Origin: Fibrobacter sp. UBA4373
GTDB taxonomy: Bacteria > Fibrobacterota > Fibrobacteria > Fibrobacterales > Fibrobacteraceae
Direction of reading: 5' to 3'
DNA length: 8,866 nt
NCBI GenBank assembly: GCA_002390045.1
Contig: DGSB01000004.1
Span: forward strand, 1-8,866
In this document: one piece after another, positions 6,609 to 8,866 of the stretch
How positions within the stretch are numbered: the stretch's first letter is position 1
Layout of the letters: each line of letters begins with the position of its first letter
Notes under the pieces: model-generated
What the model was told of the DNA's origin: nothing
What the model saw: only the letters and a program-made list of their open reading frames with translations
Databases searched by the model: none
Made by a program: the position numbers and the translations under genes

Positions 6609-7241
6609 ATGAAGTTTAGAACCGGAATTGTGCTCGTTTCGATATTTTCCTTGCTTTCTTCGGTGGCCTTTGCTGCGGAATCGTCCAAAAAGAAGTCCCT
6701 TTGGGATACGATTTCCGATTTTTTCAGCCCTCGGGTGCATGCTGAAAAGGATGATCCGCTGTATCAGGAGCTAGCGGATATTGATAATGAAATCCAGGAT
6801 GTGCAGTGGAGGTATGGCAGAGAACGGCGTGCCGTTAAAAAGAATCGATACAAGATTCGATTGCAAGAACTCCATGCTTCGCGGGATTCTTTGGCGGAAG
6901 TGATTGAAAAATACGAAGCGGGGAAGCTCTCTTCTGCGGCACAGCCTGTTTCGAGTGCGTACAGCAGTTCTGCGGTCAGCTCAAGTTCGGTCGAGAGTTC
7001 AAGTTCTTCCGAAACTTCGAGCTCTTCTGAAATTTCAAGCTCTTTCGAAGTTTCTAGTTCTTCCGAAGCTTCGAGCTCTTCTGAAATCTCGAATGCTTCT
7101 GCTGTCTCGCAAGCACCTTGTCCGCAGCGTGTAGATTCGGTTGTTGTCACCACGACCATCACAAAATTTGTACGCGATACCGTTGTCGTCCACGACACTC
7201 TTGTTGTACACGATACCGTTTACCTTCCGAAGGCGAAGTAA
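6609..7241 (+). CDS. exported coiled-coil protein with serine-rich and VxDT repeats, function unknown
   Basis: No homologue is recognised. The 210-residue product has a signal peptide (residues 1-22, ending AFA) without a lipobox cysteine, so it should be periplasmic or outer-membrane associated. Residues about 48-105 are highly charged and likely a coiled coil. Residues about 108-170 are a Ser/Glu linker containing five six-residue units of the SSSExS type (132-161). A single cysteine, C171, follows. The C-terminus carries three VxDTxx units (VRDTVV, VHDTLV, VHDTVY; 188-205), a motif I associate with envelope proteins of Fibrobacterota and Bacteroidota. The ATG at 6609 has no ribosome-binding site; the in-frame TTG at 6573 would spoil the signal peptide. 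The stop codon is 1 nt before the ispE ATG, so translational coupling with ispE is likely. An envelope structural role is inference only. Confidence 0.82.
   Translation: MKFRTGIVLVSIFSLLSSVAFAAESSKKKSLWDTISDFFSPRVHAEKDDPLYQELADIDNEIQDVQWRYGRERRAVKKNRYKIRLQELHASRDSLAEVIEKYEAGKLSSAAQPVSSAYSSSAVSSSSVESSSSSETSSSSEISSSFEVSSSSEASSSSEISNASAVSQAPCPQRVDSVVVTTTITKFVRDTVVVHDTLVVHDTVYLPKAK
7002..7091 (+). repeat. five tandem 18-bp coding repeats (Ser/Glu linker)
   Basis: Units begin at 7002, 7020, 7038, 7056 and 7074, each encoding six residues (SSSETS, SSSEIS, SSFEVS, SSSEAS, SSSEIS). Units 1-2 are almost identical to units 4-5, which implies a 54-bp higher-order duplication. All changes in copy number would stay in frame. 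Confidence 0.85.
7170..7223 (+). repeat. three tandem 18-bp coding repeats (VxDT motif)
   Basis: Units at 7170, 7188 and 7206 encode VRDTVV, VHDTLV and VHDTVY. DNA identity between units is partial, so the protein motif rather than recent duplication may be what is conserved. Confidence 0.75.
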
Positions 7242-7242
7242 T

Positions 7243-8088
7243 ATGCTCCAAGAATTTGCCCCAGCCAAAATCAACCTTTTTCTCGATATCCTTTCCAAGC
7301 GTCCGGACGGTTACCACGACTTGGGAACGCTTTTCCAGACGATCAACGCTGGAGATACGCTTTCGGGTGAACTCGATCCGTCGGGAAAGATTTCTCTCCG
7401 CTACAACGTTCCGCAGGAATATCCTGTCGAATCGGACTTGGTGTACAAGGCTGCGTTGCTTGTGCAGAAAACTTATGAAGTGAAGTTGGGCGTGAGCTTT
7501 TACTTGGAAAAGAAGATGCCTCTCGGCGCAGGGCTTGGCGGTGGAAGCGCAGACGCTGCGGCCGCTCTCCGTTTGCTGAACAAGCTTTGGAATTTGAACG
7601 TTTCGCCGGAAGATTTGGAAAAGCTCGGTGCAAAGCTTGGTGCCGATGTGCCATTCCTTGTGCAAGGCGGCTCTGCGATGGCGGAAGGCATCGGTGATAA
7701 ACTTTCACGAATTGAACCCTTAAAACTCCCGCGGGGTGCAGCTCTTCTGGTGGCGACTCCGCAATGTGCCGTTCCGACGAAAGCCGCTTATGCAGGCTGT
7801 GTGCCTTCGGGCGATGCGCGATGGGAAACCTACAAGAATTCGGATTTTAGCGACTTTAAGGGCGGCGCATACAACAAGTTTGAAGAATCGGTGCTTCCGC
7901 AGTTTCCGTTGATTGCACAGATGAAACGGGACTTTTTGGATTATGGCGCGGATTTTTCGTTGATGTCCGGCTCCGGAGCTTCGGTCTTCGGAGTGTTTCC
8001 TTCCAAGGCGCTCGCAGAAGAAGCCGTAAAAAAACGTGGAAAAACGGCCAGATATGCGGTTGTTACCGATTTTTTTGCAGGTTTTTGA
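7243..8088 (+). CDS. ispE: 4-diphosphocytidyl-2-C-methyl-D-erythritol kinase
   Basis: IspE phosphorylates the 2-hydroxyl of CDP-methylerythritol with ATP, the fourth step of the MEP pathway to isoprenoid precursors, in the cytoplasm. The 281-residue length is normal. It shows the GHMP-kinase layout. PAKINLFLDI lies near the N-terminus with K9, equivalent to the catalytic lysine K10 of E. coli. The ATP loop PLGAGLGGGSADAAA starts at residue 93. GADVPF carries the presumed catalytic aspartate D135, and the C-terminal GSGAS lies at 243-247. The frame is open upstream to 7141, but that would overlap the preceding gene by about 100 nt. The ATG at 7243 gives the canonical start, with CGAAGG 9 nt upstream inside the previous coding sequence. 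It is 1 nt downstream of the serine-rich protein gene and followed by tRNA-Gln with no terminator between. Confidence 0.97.
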   Translation: MLQEFAPAKINLFLDILSKRPDGYHDLGTLFQTINAGDTLSGELDPSGKISLRYNVPQEYPVESDLVYKAALLVQKTYEVKLGVSFYLEKKMPLGAGLGGGSADAAAALRLLNKLWNLNVSPEDLEKLGAKLGADVPFLVQGGSAMAEGIGDKLSRIEPLKLPRGAALLVATPQCAVPTKAAYAGCVPSGDARWETYKNSDFSDFKGGAYNKFEESVLPQFPLIAQMKRDFLDYGADFSLMSGSGASVFGVFPSKALAEEAVKKRGKTARYAVVTDFFAGF

Positions 8089-8107
8089 ACTTAATCGAAT
8101 CCTGACC

Positions 8108-8136
8108 TTGGGTTTTTGAAAAGTTTTTATTATCTT
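8108..8136 (+). promoter_or_regulatory. candidate promoter of tRNA-Gln and rplY
   Basis: TTGGGT (8108-8113) and TATCTT (8131-8136) are 17 nt apart; TATTAT at 8128-8133 is a better -10 box but lacks a spaced partner. A start near 8143 would put only a few bases before the tRNA, typical of tRNA promoters. Read-through from ispE is also possible because no terminator intervenes. Confidence 0.4.
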
Positions 8137-8148
8137 TTCGCCACCCTT

Positions 8149-8220
8149 TGGGGTATCGTCAAGTGGTAAGACAGCAGATTTTGATTCTGCTATTCGTTGG
8201 TTCGAATCCAGCTACCCCAA
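8149..8220 (+). tRNA. tRNA-Gln (anticodon TTG)
   Basis: A complete 72-nt cloverleaf. The acceptor stem TGGGGTA pairs with TACCCCA (8213-8219). The D arm contains TCAAGTGGTAAGA. The anticodon stem GCAGA/TCTGC encloses TTTTGAT with anticodon TTG, reading CAA and, by wobble, CAG. The T arm has GTTGG-TTCGAAT-CCAGC. The T1-A72 end pair is typical of tRNA-Gln. The discriminator is A8220, and CCA is not encoded (TAG follows). It sits 60 nt after ispE and 35 nt before rplY, with no terminator on either side, so it is probably processed out of a mixed tRNA-mRNA transcript. Confidence 0.97.
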
Positions 8221-8255
8221 TAGGATTTTTTATTTCACCTAAATGGAGAAAAATA

Positions 8256-8866
8256 ATGCAGCTTACAACGCTCAAAGCAACCTCGAGAGTATCGGGCTCT
8301 TCTCGCGCAACGGCTCGCCTTCGTAAGGCTGGTCAGATTCCGGGAGTCTATTATGGTAAGGGTCAGGAAGCAGTAAGTATTACCGTTGATGCTCGTGACA
8401 TCGCGAAAGTTCTCGCTCCGGGCAAGCGTTATACCCTTCTTGATCTCGAAATTGATGGCAAGGCTGGCAATCCGGCCATCATCTACAACTATCAGAAGGA
8501 CTCCATTTCTGGTACGATCGATCATATCGACTTCCTCAAGATCGACGAAAAGTCTCCGGTTACCGTTCGCGTTCCGGTCATTCTCAACGGTCTTCCGGTT
8601 GGTGTGAAGAACGAAGGTGGTCTCTTCTCCCAGGTCTCTCGTTTCATCAAGCTCAGCGCTCTTCCGGAAAAGATTCCGGCAAACGTGACTCTCGATATCT
8701 CCGATAGCCATGCTGGTGTCACTTACTATGCTAAGATGCTCCCGCTCGAAGGTGTCGAACTCGCTTCTCCGGCTCGTACGGTTATCTTCACGATTACCAC
8801 GAAGTCTCGTGCAGCTAAGATTGAAGCTGCTGAAGAAGCTATCGTTGCTGCTGCCGCTCCGGCTGC
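8256..8866 (+). CDS. rplY: 50S ribosomal protein bL25 (CTC family), C-terminus off the right edge
   Basis: Ribosomal protein bL25, which binds 5S rRNA in the large subunit. The 203 codons present cover an N-terminal L25 domain (about 1-92, with RLRKAGQIPGVYYGKG near 22-37 and IDHIDFLKID near its end). The CTC/TL5 C-terminal beta domain follows (about 93-185), and then the start of an alanine/glutamate-rich tail. It is the long CTC form, not the short E. coli form of about 94 residues. The start is ATG 8256, with GGAG 7 nt upstream. The coding sequence runs off the window without a stop. Codon choice is strongly biased, as expected for a highly expressed gene. It lies downstream of tRNA-Gln and probably shares its transcript; pth often follows in other genomes but is outside this window. 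Confidence 0.96.
   Translation, partial: MQLTTLKATSRVSGSSRATARLRKAGQIPGVYYGKGQEAVSITVDARDIAKVLAPGKRYTLLDLEIDGKAGNPAIIYNYQKDSISGTIDHIDFLKIDEKSPVTVRVPVILNGLPVGVKNEGGLFSQVSRFIKLSALPEKIPANVTLDISDSHAGVTYYAKMLPLEGVELASPARTVIFTITTKSRAAKIEAAEEAIVAAAAPA

Noticed and set aside
7002..7091. A CRISPR-like array
   Set aside because: The units are contiguous 18-bp coding repeats with no spacers, inside an open frame.
7141..7242. A longer N-terminus for IspE
   Set aside because: It overlaps the serine-rich gene and IspE proteins begin close to the PAKIN motif, as they do from 7243.

Overview
The window looks like chromosomal DNA from a Fibrobacter-like bacterium (phylum Fibrobacterota). This is an inference from three features: secreted proteins with long serine-rich linkers, a membrane diguanylate cyclase with a PAS-like linker of the kind I associate with that genus, and a Cthe_2159-type beta-helix lipoprotein suited to a plant-fibre degrader. 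No 16S or species marker is present, so the assignment is provisional. I see no transposase, integrase, phage gene, CRISPR array or plasmid function.

Layout, left to right. (1) Positions 1-434, minus strand: the N-terminal part of a TIGR01440/UPF0340 (YwlG-like) protein running off the left edge. (2) Divergent from it, 580-2112 plus: a membrane-bound diguanylate cyclase with about six transmembrane helices, a PAS-like linker and an intact GGDEF. (3) 2201-4233: leuC and leuD, the two subunits of isopropylmalate isomerase, in an operon with a 14-nt gap. A strong hairpin overlaps the cyclase stop codon and a candidate leuC promoter, and a strong intrinsic terminator follows leuD. (4) 4295-4529: a non-coding stretch rich in inverted repeats and A/T tracts, including a duplicated ribosome-binding sequence. 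(5) 4530-6332: a Cthe_2159-family beta-helix lipoprotein with its own terminator. (6) 6468-6540 minus: tRNA-Gly(CCC) with its terminator. (7) 6609-7241: an exported coiled-coil/serine-rich protein with two sets of 18-bp coding repeats and no visible ribosome-binding site, followed after 1 nt by (8) ispE (7243-8088). (9) 8149-8220: tRNA-Gln(UUG). (10) 8256 to the right edge: ribosomal protein bL25 (rplY/ctc), incomplete at its C-terminus.

Most of this is housekeeping: leucine biosynthesis, isoprenoid precursor synthesis, translation and two tRNAs. It is interspersed with lineage-specific envelope and signalling genes. Functional links are local. LeuC and LeuD form one enzyme, the serine-rich protein and IspE are probably translationally coupled, and tRNA-Gln and bL25 are probably co-transcribed. 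I found no convincing new multi-gene system. The points most worth a second look are the serine-rich protein joined to ispE (with a possible leaderless start), the leader of the beta-helix lipoprotein, and the hairpin between the cyclase and leuC.
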